Assembly: GCF_963975745.1 (NCBI RefSeq)
Contig: NZ_CAXBIB010000007.1
Coordinates: forward strand, 62,001 to 126,000
Direction: 5' to 3'
Length of the DNA: 64,000 nt
Source: Parvibaculum sp963975745
Lineage (GTDB): Bacteria; Pseudomonadota; Alphaproteobacteria; Parvibaculales; Parvibaculaceae
Program-made: the position numbers and the translations under genes
Shown: positions 54,853 through 63,199 of the stretch, piece after piece
Layout: the number at the start of each line of letters is the position of its first letter
How positions within the stretch are numbered: position 1 is the first letter of the stretch
The notes under the pieces: model-generated
What the model was told of the DNA's origin: nothing
Database searches by the model: none
The model's input: the letters and a program-made list of their open reading frames with translations, nothing else

Positions 54853-54931
54853 TCCTTGCCGGATGACGATGACTCTGCGATGACAAGGCGGTACCCGCGT
54901 CGAAGATGCCGCAACAAGGCCGATCAGATGC

Positions 54932-55594
54932 TCAGAAGAAGCGTTCGGGAATGCGCACCACATCGCCGGGCAGCACCTTGACCGCCTGGCTTGCCGGATA
55001 GGCGACTTCGGCCCCCTCGCCCCGCGTGATGAAGACGCGATCCTGGTTGGCGCGGTAGGTGTAACCCCCGGCCACAGCTACCGCGTTCAGGATGGTCATG
55101 CTGCTGGTATAGGGATACTGGCCCGGACTTTCGACCTCGCCATAGATGTAGAATGGCCGATAATTGAGCACTTCGGCGCTGACGCGCGGATTGTTGAGAT
55201 AGCCGTCCTGCAGCTTGGCAATCACCGCCGCCTCGAACTGGCTCAAGGTCAGGCCTTCGGCGTCGATCTGGCCGATCAGCGGCAGCGAAACCCGGCCGCC
55301 GCCGGTGACGTCGAATTCACCAGAAAGATCGGCCTCGCCGAAGACGATCAGGCGCAGCTTGTCGCCGGCGCCCAGCCGGTAATCCAGCGTGGCATCGGCC
55401 GGCAAGGACATGTCGCCGGCGGCTTGCGCCGTATGGCTGACCGGCCCCGGCATGTTGGGCCGCGGTCCGTCGGTGCAGGCGGCGAGCAGGAAGGCCATCA
55501 GGAGGACGGCGCTTGCCGTCAGGAATTGCCGCCATGGCAATATCCGTTGCCGCACCGGCAAAACCCCTTGTCGCGCCATCGCTGATCGGCTCAT
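54932..55594 (-). CDS. Short Wza-like polysaccharide export (OPX) lipoprotein
   Basis: 220 aa. Lipobox LLAAC after a hydrophobic segment, then a Poly_export domain (LDYRLGAGDKLRLIVFGEAD, GGGRVSLPLIGQIDAEGLTL) and an SLBB-like part (FYIYGEVESPGQYPYTSSMT, ILNAVAVAGGYTYRANQDRV). At about 220 aa it is much shorter than E. coli Wza and lacks the C-terminal outer-membrane helix domain, like GumB-class short OPX proteins. ATG at 55594 has GGAGG 7 nt upstream. The neighbouring beta-barrel may provide the outer-membrane pore. Confidence 0.9.
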   Translation of the reverse strand: MSRSAMARQGVLPVRQRILPWRQFLTASAVLLMAFLLAACTDGPRPNMPGPVSHTAQAAGDMSLPADATLDYRLGAGDKLRLIVFGEADLSGEFDVTGGGRVSLPLIGQIDAEGLTLSQFEAAVIAKLQDGYLNNPRVSAEVLNYRPFYIYGEVESPGQYPYTSSMTILNAVAVAGGYTYRANQDRVFITRGEGAEVAYPASQAVKVLPGDVVRIPERFF

Positions 55595-55729
55595 GGATAC
55601 GCCTCCGCCTGCTGTTGCCGCCGCAGCCGGAGAAGCGGCGCGACGGTTGTCGATTGCCATTTCTAACATCATTCGGCGCGGCGATGGAGCGCAATCGGGC
55701 CTGATTCCTGCGCCTTTCTGCCGCCCTGG

Positions 55730-56524
55730 TTAATTTGCGGGCGCAACGCCGGTCTGGATCAGACGCCGGCCCTCGCCTTCCAGCACCAGCGCCGTCAACA
55801 CGCCGGTCATGTAGGCGCCGGTATCGACGCCGATGCGATTGACGCGGAACTCGACCGCCTCGCGCGGCGTGTGCCCATGCACGATCACCTTGCCGTAACT
55901 GCTTGTGGAATCGAGGAAATCCTCGCGGATCCACAACAGATCCTCCTCGATCTGGCGGGCAAGCGCGATGCCCGGCCGGACCCCGGCATGGACGAAGAAA
56001 TAATCGCCGAATTCGGCAGAGAGCGCCAGATTGTCGAGGAATTCCAGATGCTTGTCCGGCATGATCTCGCGGAAATGCGCGCGCGCGCGCTCGAAATCAC
56101 CCGGGTCATCGGAGAGCGTCAACTCCTTGATTCCATAGGAATGCAGCGTCTCGAGCCCGCCATAATATTTCCAGGTACGGCCGAAACCGGCATCGTCGAG
56201 AAACTGCCTGAGCGCCAGCTCGTGATTGCCCTTCAGGAAGACGCGTTCGAAACCGGGTGCGAAATCGCCGGTCAGCCGGTCGATCACGGCCCTGGACTGC
56301 AGCCCGCGATCGACGTAATCCCCCAGAAAAATCAAGACCTTGCGCGTCCCCGGCGCGGCGGTGGCGGCATCGGCCTCGATCAGGCCCAGAAGCGCGGCCA
56401 GCAGATCGTCGCGGCCGTGAATATCGCCGATCGCATAGATCCGCATGCCGTCCGGCGCGCGCGGCACCATGGCCGGCGCGCCGCCGAACATGCCCCGCAA
56501 CCGATTGAAGATCCCGCCCGGCAC
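55730..56524 (-). CDS. PPP-family metallophosphoesterase (Ser/Thr phosphatase-like)
   Basis: 264 aa. All metallophosphatase motifs are present: IGDIHGR, LGDYVDRG, KGNHE, HAGVRPG and VHGHTPR. This group includes bacterial PrpA-like protein phosphatases and ApaH-type dinucleotide hydrolases. The GTG at 56524 is chosen because GAGG lies 6 nt upstream and yields a start close to typical homologues (VPGGIFNRLRG). It is upstream of the Wza gene on the same strand; a role in reversing phosphorylation in export control is possible but unproven. Confidence 0.85.
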   Translation of the reverse strand: MPGGIFNRLRGMFGGAPAMVPRAPDGMRIYAIGDIHGRDDLLAALLGLIEADAATAAPGTRKVLIFLGDYVDRGLQSRAVIDRLTGDFAPGFERVFLKGNHELALRQFLDDAGFGRTWKYYGGLETLHSYGIKELTLSDDPGDFERARAHFREIMPDKHLEFLDNLALSAEFGDYFFVHAGVRPGIALARQIEEDLLWIREDFLDSTSSYGKVIVHGHTPREAVEFRVNRIGVDTGAYMTGVLTALVLEGEGRRLIQTGVAPAN

Positions 56525-56696
56525 CAGCCACCTCGTTCCCGTTCGGCCCGACACTATCCGCTTTGCCTGCAAAAACAAGGAGATAGCAACCGGAATCCCG
56601 GCCGGCCCCGGCGTCTTTTGCCGGACCGCACCGCGCCGCGCATAGGCGCGCGCCACTCCATGATATATAGAAAGGCAGAACTCAGGAGACGACGCC

Positions 56697-57677
56697 TTGC
56701 CGCAAGACCTCAAAGCCATCGCCGCCGCCGATCATCTGGCCTCGGCACGGCGGACGCTTTCGCTGGAAATAGAAGGACTTAACGCCCTGATGGCGTCGCT
56801 GGACGGGCCCTTCACCGCGGCCGTCGAGACGCTCGGGCAGGCCACCGGCCGCGTCATCGTGACCGGCATGGGCAAGTCCGGCCATATCGCGCGCAAGATC
56901 GCCGCCACCCTGGCCTCGACCGGCACCCCGGCGCAATTCGTCCATCCCGGCGAGGCCAGCCATGGCGATCTCGGCATGATCGTCAATGGCGACGCCATCC
57001 TGGCGCTGTCGAAATCCGGTGAAGTTTCAGAGCTTTACAGTGTCATCTCGCATGCGAAACGGTTCGCGATCCCGCTGGTCGCGATCACCGGCGAGGCGGC
57101 AAGCGCGCTCGGCCGCGCCGCCGACATCGCGCTGCTGTTGCCAAAGGTCGAGGAAGCCTGCCCCAACAAGCTGGCGCCGACCACATCGACGACGATGCAG
57201 CTGGCGCTGGGCGATGCGATCGCCATGGCGCTGATCGAGCGCAAGGGCTTTTCTGCCAAGGATTTCAAGGTCTTCCACCCCGGCGGCAAGCTCGGCGCGA
57301 TGCTGGCCCATGTGCGCGAGATCATGGAAACCGGCGAGGCCATGCCGCTGGCCCGCCCCGACACGCCGATGTCGGAAGCGCTGGTGATCATGTCGAAAAA
57401 GTCCAAGGGCTGCATAGGCTTGACCGACGAGAGCGGGCGCCTCGCGGGGATGATCACCGATGGCGACATCCGCCGCCACTCGGCCGAGGGCCTGCTGGCC
57501 CGGACCGCCGGCGAGATCATGAACCGCACCCCGGTGACGGTCAGCCCCGACATGCTGGCCTCGGAAGCGGTCAACCTGTTGAACAACAAGAAGATTACCA
57601 GCCTGTTCGCAGTCGAGGAGGGCAAGCCGGTCGGCATCGTCCATATCCACGACTTCCTGAAAGCCGGCGTCGTCTAG
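56697..57677 (+). CDS. kpsF: D-arabinose-5-phosphate isomerase
   Basis: 326 aa, standard length. SIS domain with VIVTGMGKSGHIARKIAATL and GEASHGDLGMI, then two CBS domains (MSEALVIMSKKSKGCIGLTD and TVSPDMLASEAVNLLNNKKI). It interconverts ribulose-5-P and arabinose-5-P, first step of Kdo synthesis. The start is a TTG with AGGAGA 8 nt upstream. The last residues KAGVV and stop lie within a 17-bp sequence repeated 650 bp downstream, evidence that the toxin-antitoxin pair inserted at the gene's end. Confidence 0.93.
   Translation: MPQDLKAIAAADHLASARRTLSLEIEGLNALMASLDGPFTAAVETLGQATGRVIVTGMGKSGHIARKIAATLASTGTPAQFVHPGEASHGDLGMIVNGDAILALSKSGEVSELYSVISHAKRFAIPLVAITGEAASALGRAADIALLLPKVEEACPNKLAPTTSTTMQLALGDAIAMALIERKGFSAKDFKVFHPGGKLGAMLAHVREIMETGEAMPLARPDTPMSEALVIMSKKSKGCIGLTDESGRLAGMITDGDIRRHSAEGLLARTAGEIMNRTPVTVSPDMLASEAVNLLNNKKITSLFAVEEGKPVGIVHIHDFLKAGVV
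57659..57675. repeat. 17-bp direct repeat flanking the toxin-antitoxin cassette, left copy
   Basis: GAAAGCCGGCGTCGTCT, identical to 58308-58324. This copy is the coding end of kpsF; the right copy encodes the same KAGVV followed by TGA, a stranded duplicate of the gene's terminus. The insert between them is 632 bp. Confidence 0.92.
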
Positions 57678-57958
57678 GCAGCGACCGTGATCTTGAGGCC
57701 GAGCGCCCGCACCACCTTGAGGACGGTGGCAAATTCCGGCCGCCCCTCGGCCGACAAGGCCTTGTAAAGACTGGCTCTTGTCAGCCCGGCCTGCTTCGCG
57801 ACCTCGGTCATGCCCTCCGCCCGCGCCACGACGCCCAGCGCATGAGCGATCAGCGCCGGGTCGCCATCCTCGAAGACCGCCTCGAGATAGGCCGCAACAT
57901 CCTGTTTTGTCTTCAGAAATTCGGCCGAGTCATAGGGTCGGGTCAATTCACGCGTCAT
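57674..57958 (-). CDS. HigA-like antitoxin (putative addiction module antidote)
   Basis: 94 aa. N-terminal LTRPYDSAEFLKTKQDVAAY then an HTH: MTEVAKQAGLTRASLYKALS with downstream PEFATVLKVVRALGLKI, as in the addiction-module antidote family. It should neutralise the toxin and repress the operon. GAGG lies 6 nt before the ATG at 57958. As typical for HigBA-like loci, the toxin gene comes first and overlaps it by 11 bp. Its stop overlaps the kpsF stop by 4 bp on the opposite strand. Confidence 0.9.
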   Translation of the reverse strand: MTRELTRPYDSAEFLKTKQDVAAYLEAVFEDGDPALIAHALGVVARAEGMTEVAKQAGLTRASLYKALSAEGRPEFATVLKVVRALGLKITVAA

Positions 57959-58262
57959 CTTCATCCTCGTTTCGCAACTGCCGCGCCAAAGCCTTGGCGG
58001 CGGCGATATCCCGATCCTGGCGGCCTTTGTCGCCACCACACAGCAGGATCACAAGTGCCTTGCCTCGCTGAACAAAATAGACCCGGTAGCCGGGACCATA
58101 AGCGATCCGGAGCTCGCTGACGCCTTCGCCCACCGCCTTGACGTCACCCGGATTGCCGAGCGCCAGCCGATCGAGACGGACCAGAATGCGCGCCCGCGCC
58201 TGTGCATCGCGCAACCCTGCCAGCCAATCGCTGAATACCCGAGTCTGGCGTATCTCGATCAT
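57948..58262 (-). CDS. RelE/ParE-superfamily toxin (HigB-like)
   Basis: 104 aa. MIEIRQTRVFSDWLAGLRDA, RLDRLALGNPGDVKAVGEGV and SELRIAYGPGYRVYFVQRG are the hallmark blocks of the addiction-module killer family, usually mRNA interferases. Conserved Arg residues in RARILVRLDRL and the C-terminal GGDKGRQDRDI are kept, so it looks intact. ATG at 58262 matches the family start; a palindrome lies immediately upstream. Confidence 0.9.
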   Translation of the reverse strand: MIEIRQTRVFSDWLAGLRDAQARARILVRLDRLALGNPGDVKAVGEGVSELRIAYGPGYRVYFVQRGKALVILLCGGDKGRQDRDIAAAKALARQLRNEDEDDA

Positions 58263-58268
58263 CGAAAA

Positions 58269-58290
58269 TTTGTATCCCATAGGATACAAA
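58269..58290. promoter_or_regulatory. Palindromic operator at the toxin start
   Basis: Perfect 9-bp arms TTTGTATCC and GGATACAAA around CATA, beginning 7 bp before the toxin ATG. Position and symmetry fit an autoregulatory site for the toxin-antitoxin complex. Confidence 0.6.
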
Positions 58291-58307
58291 AGTCAATCGA
58301 GAAAGAA

Positions 58308-58324
58308 GAAAGCCGGCGTCGTCT
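58308..58324. repeat. 17-bp direct repeat flanking the toxin-antitoxin cassette, right copy
   Basis: Identical to 57659-57675; followed by TGA and then by sequence partly resembling that after the kpsF stop (GACAGCG versus AGGCAGCG). It marks the right border of the insertion. Confidence 0.92.
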
Positions 58325-58871
58325 GACAGCGGACGCTGCAGACGCTGCGACAGCACTGTCATCAAACGGGGCCGGCCGGCAATCTTCCTGCAGTTTCAAG
58401 GTGATAGCGCTTGGAACCGGCATATGTGACAGCGCAGCCGATTTCCGCTACCCCCCCTCTGTCACGGAACTGTCAAAAAACTGTCACATACGGATTTCGG
58501 GCGCCGCCGGTCCGGCTGGCAGGACGCCGCCAGGCGACGAGCCGGACAACGGGTCCGACGGGGAGCAATAGGCGTCAGGCACCTGTTTTGCCATTCGTGC
58601 AAGGCAGGGCGAGTGCAGACACGATGTTTTGCCACTGTCGCCTCAATTCCATGACTGCGAATCCGGAAGCGATGACGGGGACGGCGCAGCCGGCGCAGCG
58701 TCACGCTCGGTACATTCCGACCCTCCTCCGGACAGCCGCGCGCAGATAGCATCGAAACTCAGTGTTTCAGTTCGCAGGCGTATTGCGTCGGCAACCCGCG
58801 ATGACGGCTCGGCGGTCGGCTTTGCGATTTTCTTCCGAACCTTCCGCCACATCCCGAAAGGCCCCATCGCG
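58325..58871. other. Gene-free region of 547 bp upstream of the PAS_5 gene
   Basis: Holds a Pho-box-like array and an inverted copy of its half-site (GTGACAG, 58426-58432). Frames at 58411-58749 and 58629 onward are open, but show no motif or ribosome site, so I do not call a gene before 58872. Confidence 0.55.
58459..58487 (+). promoter_or_regulatory. Pho-box-like array (PhoB binding site)
   Basis: Three half-sites, CTGTCAC at 58459, CTGTCAA at 58470 and CTGTCAC at 58481, are exactly 11 bp apart. The last two with the AAAA spacer match the PhoB consensus of two CTGTCA-type heptamers separated by 4 nt. The orientation points to rightward transcription, towards the PAS_5 gene 380 bp away. Confidence 0.65.
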
Positions 58872-59546
58872 ATGCCGCATTCGCCGGAGGAGACACCCGA
58901 CACCGCCCGGAAACATCGCCAGACCGAGCCGGAGCAGCCGCCCGCCCGCAAAGCGGGATCGGGTGCACACCGCCACGCCCGCTACGACTATCTGAACGAT
59001 GCCAAGCTGAGCAAGGCGCTGGCCTACTGGAACATGAAGCGCGGCGCGCGATCGATGCCGCAAAAGGCCGACATCGTTCCCGGCGAGATCAAGCCCATCC
59101 TGCCCAACATCCTGCTGGCCGACGTCATGGAGAACGGCACACGCTTTCGTTGCCGCCTGGTCGGAACGGGGATCGTCAATGCCTATGGCGCCAACATCAC
59201 CGGCAAATATGTCGGAGAGACGCTGCCGAACATCGACGACGACTTCACCCTCGATCTCTACCGGACAAGCTATCGCGAGCGCCTTCCGGTCTTTTCCCGC
59301 GGCACCTATGTCGCGCCCACCGAGAGCAGCCTGGTCGTCAACCGCCTGCTGCTTCCCCTGTCCGACGACGACAGGCTGGCCAATGTCATCATGGCCGTGC
59401 TGACATTTGAATATAAGGGCCCCGATCCGGGCGAACTGGGCTTTGGCATCCAGATCGATCCCTCGTCGAGCTATCTCGAGGTCATCGAGGACATCGACAC
59501 GATCTTTACCGAACAGGGCATTGCCGAACAGGAATTGCCGGACTGA
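58872..59546 (+). CDS. PAS_5-domain protein
   Basis: 224 aa. After a hydrophilic N-terminus, residues about 40-190 match the alphaproteobacterial PAS_5 family: LAYWNMKRGARSMPQKADIV, EIKPILPNILLADVMENGTR, FRCRLVGTGIVNAYGANITG and LPLSDDDRLANVIMAVLTFE. No output domain is present, so it is probably a single-domain sensor or adaptor. The ATG at 58872 is used because upstream frame lacks conservation; GAAAGG lies about 10 nt before it. May be phosphate-regulated through the upstream Pho-box-like array. Confidence 0.78.
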   Translation: MPHSPEETPDTARKHRQTEPEQPPARKAGSGAHRHARYDYLNDAKLSKALAYWNMKRGARSMPQKADIVPGEIKPILPNILLADVMENGTRFRCRLVGTGIVNAYGANITGKYVGETLPNIDDDFTLDLYRTSYRERLPVFSRGTYVAPTESSLVVNRLLLPLSDDDRLANVIMAVLTFEYKGPDPGELGFGIQIDPSSSYLEVIEDIDTIFTEQGIAEQELPD

Positions 59547-59550
59547 GGGG

Positions 59551-59745
59551 TCAGCGAACCGTCGCGAGCTGCAGGCCGCGGCGCATGACCGGGTGGCCGG
59601 ACGAGCTCGGCGTCACGTCGACGACGGTATAGCCCAGCGCCTCAAGGCGCCGAACCTGCCGCAAGGTCTCCGCTTCGTCCGGCACCGAGATCCGGGCCAG
59701 CACACTCCCCGTTTCGGGGCGCTGATAGCAAATGATCTGGCGCAT
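59551..59745 (-). CDS. Small conserved hypothetical protein
   Basis: 64 aa, MRQIICYQRPETGSVLARIS onwards, with a basic, Thr/Val-rich C-terminal half (ALGYTVVDVTPS). No known domain recognised. GGAG sits 6 nt before the ATG, and a strong inverted repeat lies just upstream in its leader. It converges on the PAS_5 gene with a 4-bp gap. Confidence 0.6.
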   Translation of the reverse strand: MRQIICYQRPETGSVLARISVPDEAETLRQVRRLEALGYTVVDVTPSSSGHPVMRRGLQLATVR

Positions 59746-59768
59746 GGAAATCTCCGTCGGGACCGCGA

Positions 59769-59818
59769 AACCCTCGCTTGAATGTCGGGGGGGCGGGGTG
59801 TGTATCCAAGCGAGGGTT
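59769..59818 (-). promoter_or_regulatory. 12-bp inverted repeat in the leader of the small gene
   Basis: Perfect arms AACCCTCGCTTG (59769-59780) and CAAGCGAGGGTT (59807-59818), 24 bp before the start at 59745. As RNA this forms a 12-bp stem with a 26-nt G/C-rich loop just upstream of the ribosome site; as DNA it could be an operator. The rest of the 351-bp divergent gap to the TetR gene contains the TetR-operator candidate below and no gene. Confidence 0.55.
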
Positions 59819-60010
59819 CCGGTCGTCCGTTCCCGAAGGACACGTCCAACTGGAATATCAGAGCCAGAATCAGATCGGCCTGCACAGAATCGGAATCTAC
59901 GCACACATTCCGGAGCCCCATTGCGGGGGGCCGGCCCTCAAGCGGCGACGGTCATCCCGCGACCGGCCGGGGGCCGGCTTGACGGCGGCGGCAAAATCTG
60001 GAAATGTAAA

Positions 60011-60030
60011 AACATACCAACTGGTCTGTT
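60011..60030. promoter_or_regulatory. Candidate TetR operator
   Basis: Imperfect palindrome AACATACCAACTGGTCTGTT (arms AACA-ACCA and TGGT-TGTT), 67 bp before the TetR start, in a stretch AT-richer than its surroundings. Sites with ACCA/TGGT cores and flanking TGTT are common for TetR repressors that control themselves and an adjacent transporter. Confidence 0.5.
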
Positions 60031-60096
60031 TGTTTCGGATTTGCGACACATTCACACCGCTGGACCGGACGTTCCCCGATTGCAGGGCCGAGACGC

Positions 60097-60774
60097 GTGA
60101 GCAGCGATATTTCCCATCGAGAAGCTGTGGAAGCCGGGAGCGACGGCCGTCATGCGCGCGGCGACCGGACGCGCCAGCTGCTGCTCGAGGCGGCCTTCGC
60201 GGAAATCTACGAACACGGCTTTCAGGCGGCGCGCCTCAACGAGATCATCGCCAAGGCCGGCTGCACCAAGGGCTCGCTCTATCACCACTTCCCCGACAAG
60301 CACGCGCTGGGCCTGGCGGCGGCGGCCGAGTTCATGGGTACCTATATAAAGAGTGTCTGGATCGAGCCGCTTCATGAGACGGCGGATCCGCTGACAACGA
60401 TCCGCAACATCATCCGGCGCCATGCCGATGGCGATGTCGGCATCGACCCGCGCCTCGGCTGTCCCTTCCAGAACCTGACCCAGGAAATGGCCGGCATCGA
60501 TGCCGGGTTCCAGAAACTTTTCACCGACCTCTTCGCCAGCTTTCGCGGCGTCGTCGCGGCGGCACTGGCAAAGGGCCAGCAGAACGGGACCGTGCGTTCC
60601 GATATCGACCCCCAATGCGTCGCGACGCTGATCGTCGCCAGCCATCAGGGGGTCGCCAGCATGATCAAGGCGACGCAGAACCTCGAAGTGGGGAAAGCGG
60701 CGGCCACGGCATTTTTCGACTATCTGGACAGTCTGCGGCCGCCCCCGGCCGCCGCGGCGAGTGAGGTTGCATGA
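60097..60774 (+). CDS. TetR-family transcriptional regulator
   Basis: 225 aa. N-terminal TetR HTH: RQLLLEAAFAEIYEHGFQAA and LNEIIAKAGCTKGSLYHHFP, DKHALG. The C-terminal domain (GCPFQNLTQEMAGIDAGFQK) resembles the group that regulates efflux or lipid/xenobiotic genes. GTG start. The stop overlaps the transporter start by ATGA, so regulator and RND/MMPL protein are co-transcribed, a common autoregulated arrangement. Confidence 0.92.
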   Translation: MSSDISHREAVEAGSDGRHARGDRTRQLLLEAAFAEIYEHGFQAARLNEIIAKAGCTKGSLYHHFPDKHALGLAAAAEFMGTYIKSVWIEPLHETADPLTTIRNIIRRHADGDVGIDPRLGCPFQNLTQEMAGIDAGFQKLFTDLFASFRGVVAAALAKGQQNGTVRSDIDPQCVATLIVASHQGVASMIKATQNLEVGKAAATAFFDYLDSLRPPPAAAASEVA

Positions 60775-63107
60775 ACGATTGGGTCGTCGCCTATGGCAAG
60801 GCGGTCGTGAAATTCCGCTGGCTGGTGGTCATCGCCGCCTTTGCCGGCGTCTTCTATCTGGCAAGCGGCGGGCGCTTCATCGAGTTCTCGAACGACTACC
60901 GCTATTTCTTCACCGAGCAGAACCCGAACCTGCAGGCCTTCGAAAAGCTCGAACGCACCTACACCAGCCCCGACACGCTGCTCTGGGTGCTGCAGCCTGA
61001 AGACGGCAAGGTCACGACGACCGAGCGCCTGGCCATCGTCAAGGAGATCACCGAAAAGGCCTGGCAGACGCCCTTCTCGATCCGCGTCGACAGCCTGACC
61101 AACTACCAGCACACCAGCGCCGAGAATGACGACCTGACCGTGCGCGACCTGGTGGCCGATCCGGCGAGCCTCACCGATGCCGAGGCCGCCGCCGTCGGCG
61201 CCATCGCGCTCGGCGAACCGGTGATCGCCAACCGGCTGATCTCCGACGACGAGACGACGACGGCCATCGTCGCGACGCTGAAAATGCCGCGCGACGACCA
61301 GGCGGCGACGGCGGAGGTGATGACCCATGCGCGCGCCCTGCTGGCCGAGATGCGCGCCGCCCATCCCGATATCCGCTTCGAGCTGACCGGCTCGGTGGCG
61401 CTTTCGAACTCCTTTGCCGAGGCCGCCCAGCGCGACCTCGCGACGCTGACGCCGGCCATGTACATGGTGCTGGCCCTGACCGTCTTCTTCCTGACCCGCT
61501 CGATCCCCGGCACCATCGCGACGATTCTGGTCGTCACCATGTCGGCCGCCGCCGCCATGGGCCTCGTGATGGGCTGGTTCGGCGTCAAGCTGACGCCGCC
61601 CTCTTCCGGCGCGCCGACCATCATCCTGACCATCGCGGTCGCCGATTCGATCCACATTCTCGTCACCATGCTGGTCGAGATGCGGCGCGGCCGTACCAAG
61701 CACGAGGCCATCATCGAAAGCCTGCGCGTCAACTGGGGCCCGGTCTTCCTGACCAGCATCACCACCGCCATCGGCTTTGCCAGCCTCAACTTTTCCGACG
61801 CCCCGCCCTTCCGCGACCTCGGCAACACGGCCGCTGTCGGCGCGCTGATCGCCTGGGCGCTGTCGGTGACGCTCTTGCCGGCGCTGGCCGCCATCCTGCC
61901 GATGCAGGCCAAGGACACGCTGGTCCGCCAGAGCGAGTTCATGGGCCGCATCGCCGAAGTGGTGATCGGCAACCGCCGCGTCCTGCTGGTGGCGATGACC
62001 GTGCTGATCGTCGGCTTCGCGACGCTGCTGCCGCGTTTCGTCTTCAACGACCGCTTCGTCACCTATTTCGACGAGCGCATGGAGTTCCGCGTCGCCTCCG
62101 ACTGGGCGGCCGACAATCTGACCGGCATCTACCAGATCAGCTATTCGCTCTCGGCCGGCGAGACCGGGGGCGTGTCGAACCCGGAATATGTCGCCAAGCT
62201 GGAGGAATTCGCCAACTGGTTCCGCACCCAGCCGGAAGTGGTGCATGTCTCGACCTTCTCCGACGTGATGAAGCGCATCAACAAGAGCATGCATGGCGAC
62301 GACGAGAGCTATTACCGGGTGCCCGACGACCGCGACATGGCCGCCCAGTTCCTGCTGCTCTACGAGATGTCGCTGCCCTACGGGCTCGACCTCAACGACC
62401 AGATCAATGTCGACAAGTCGGCGACCAAGCTGACCCTGACACTGACCGACATTTCGACGGTCGAGATGCAGGGCCTGATCGACCGTGCCGACACATGGCT
62501 GAAGGCCAACGCGCCGGAACACATGTATGCCTATCCGGCCGGCCAGGCGGTGATGTTCGCCTTTATCGGGCGCAACAACTTCAACGCCATGACGACCGGC
62601 ACGGGCATCGCGCTGGTGCTGATCTCGGCCTGTCTGATGCTGGCCTTGCGCAATCTCAGGCTCGGCATTGTCAGCCTGGTGCCCAACCTGACGCCGCCCA
62701 TCGTCGCCTTCGGCATCCTGGCGCTGTTCACGACCGAGGTCGGCTTCTGGTCGACCTTCGTGATCGCGACCGCGCTGGGGCTGATCGTCGATGCGACGGT
62801 GCATTTCCTGTCGAAATACCGCCGCGCCAGCATCGAACAGGGCAAATCGCCCGAGGACAGCGTGCGCTACGCCTTCTCGACAGTGGGCACCGCGCTCTGG
62901 GTCTCGACCTTCGTGCTGGTGGTCGGCTTCGCCATCCTGGCGCTCTCGCCCTTCAAGGTGAACGCGATGCTGGGCATCATGGTGGCATTGACCGTCGCGG
63001 TGGCGCTCATTATCGACTTCCTGCTGCTGCCGGCGCTGCTGATCACGGTCGACCGGCGGCGCCGGGCGGCCGCGGCACCCGCCGCAGCGCCGGCAACCGC
63101 CGACTGA
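60771..63107 (+). CDS. RND/MMPL-family transporter
   Basis: 778 aa with the RND layout: one N-terminal helix, a large periplasmic loop, five helices (from PAMYMVLALTVFFLTRSIPG through LGNTAAVGALIAWALSVTLL), a repeat helix, a second periplasmic loop and a second five-helix bundle ending LIIDFLLLPALLI. Motifs such as TIAVADSIHILVTML and GLIVDATVHFLSKYRRA hold the acidic residues expected for proton coupling. Single-protein MMPL/HpnN-like exporters of this type carry lipids or hydrophobic compounds across the inner membrane to a periplasmic LolA-like partner, encoded next. Confidence 0.92.
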   Translation: MNDWVVAYGKAVVKFRWLVVIAAFAGVFYLASGGRFIEFSNDYRYFFTEQNPNLQAFEKLERTYTSPDTLLWVLQPEDGKVTTTERLAIVKEITEKAWQTPFSIRVDSLTNYQHTSAENDDLTVRDLVADPASLTDAEAAAVGAIALGEPVIANRLISDDETTTAIVATLKMPRDDQAATAEVMTHARALLAEMRAAHPDIRFELTGSVALSNSFAEAAQRDLATLTPAMYMVLALTVFFLTRSIPGTIATILVVTMSAAAAMGLVMGWFGVKLTPPSSGAPTIILTIAVADSIHILVTMLVEMRRGRTKHEAIIESLRVNWGPVFLTSITTAIGFASLNFSDAPPFRDLGNTAAVGALIAWALSVTLLPALAAILPMQAKDTLVRQSEFMGRIAEVVIGNRRVLLVAMTVLIVGFATLLPRFVFNDRFVTYFDERMEFRVASDWAADNLTGIYQISYSLSAGETGGVSNPEYVAKLEEFANWFRTQPEVVHVSTFSDVMKRINKSMHGDDESYYRVPDDRDMAAQFLLLYEMSLPYGLDLNDQINVDKSATKLTLTLTDISTVEMQGLIDRADTWLKANAPEHMYAYPAGQAVMFAFIGRNNFNAMTTGTGIALVLISACLMLALRNLRLGIVSLVPNLTPPIVAFGILALFTTEVGFWSTFVIATALGLIVDATVHFLSKYRRASIEQGKSPEDSVRYAFSTVGTALWVSTFVLVVGFAILALSPFKVNAMLGIMVALTVAVALIIDFLLLPALLITVDRRRRAAAAPAAAPATAD

Positions 63108-63199
63108 GCGGCGGCGGCGATCGAACAGGGGCCGGCGCGCATACTTGCCCGGCCCGTCCTGTCCCGTCATGTTGCGGGATACATTCAAGGAGGTGACTT

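Noticed and set aside
58411..58749. Possible 112-aa gene starting before the Pho-box-like array
   Set aside because: The array would lie inside the coding sequence, codon use is poor and no motif is seen.
60720..63188. 822-codon minus-strand open frame
   Set aside because: Antisense to the MMPL transporter; Gly/Arg/His/Asp-rich nonsense translation.
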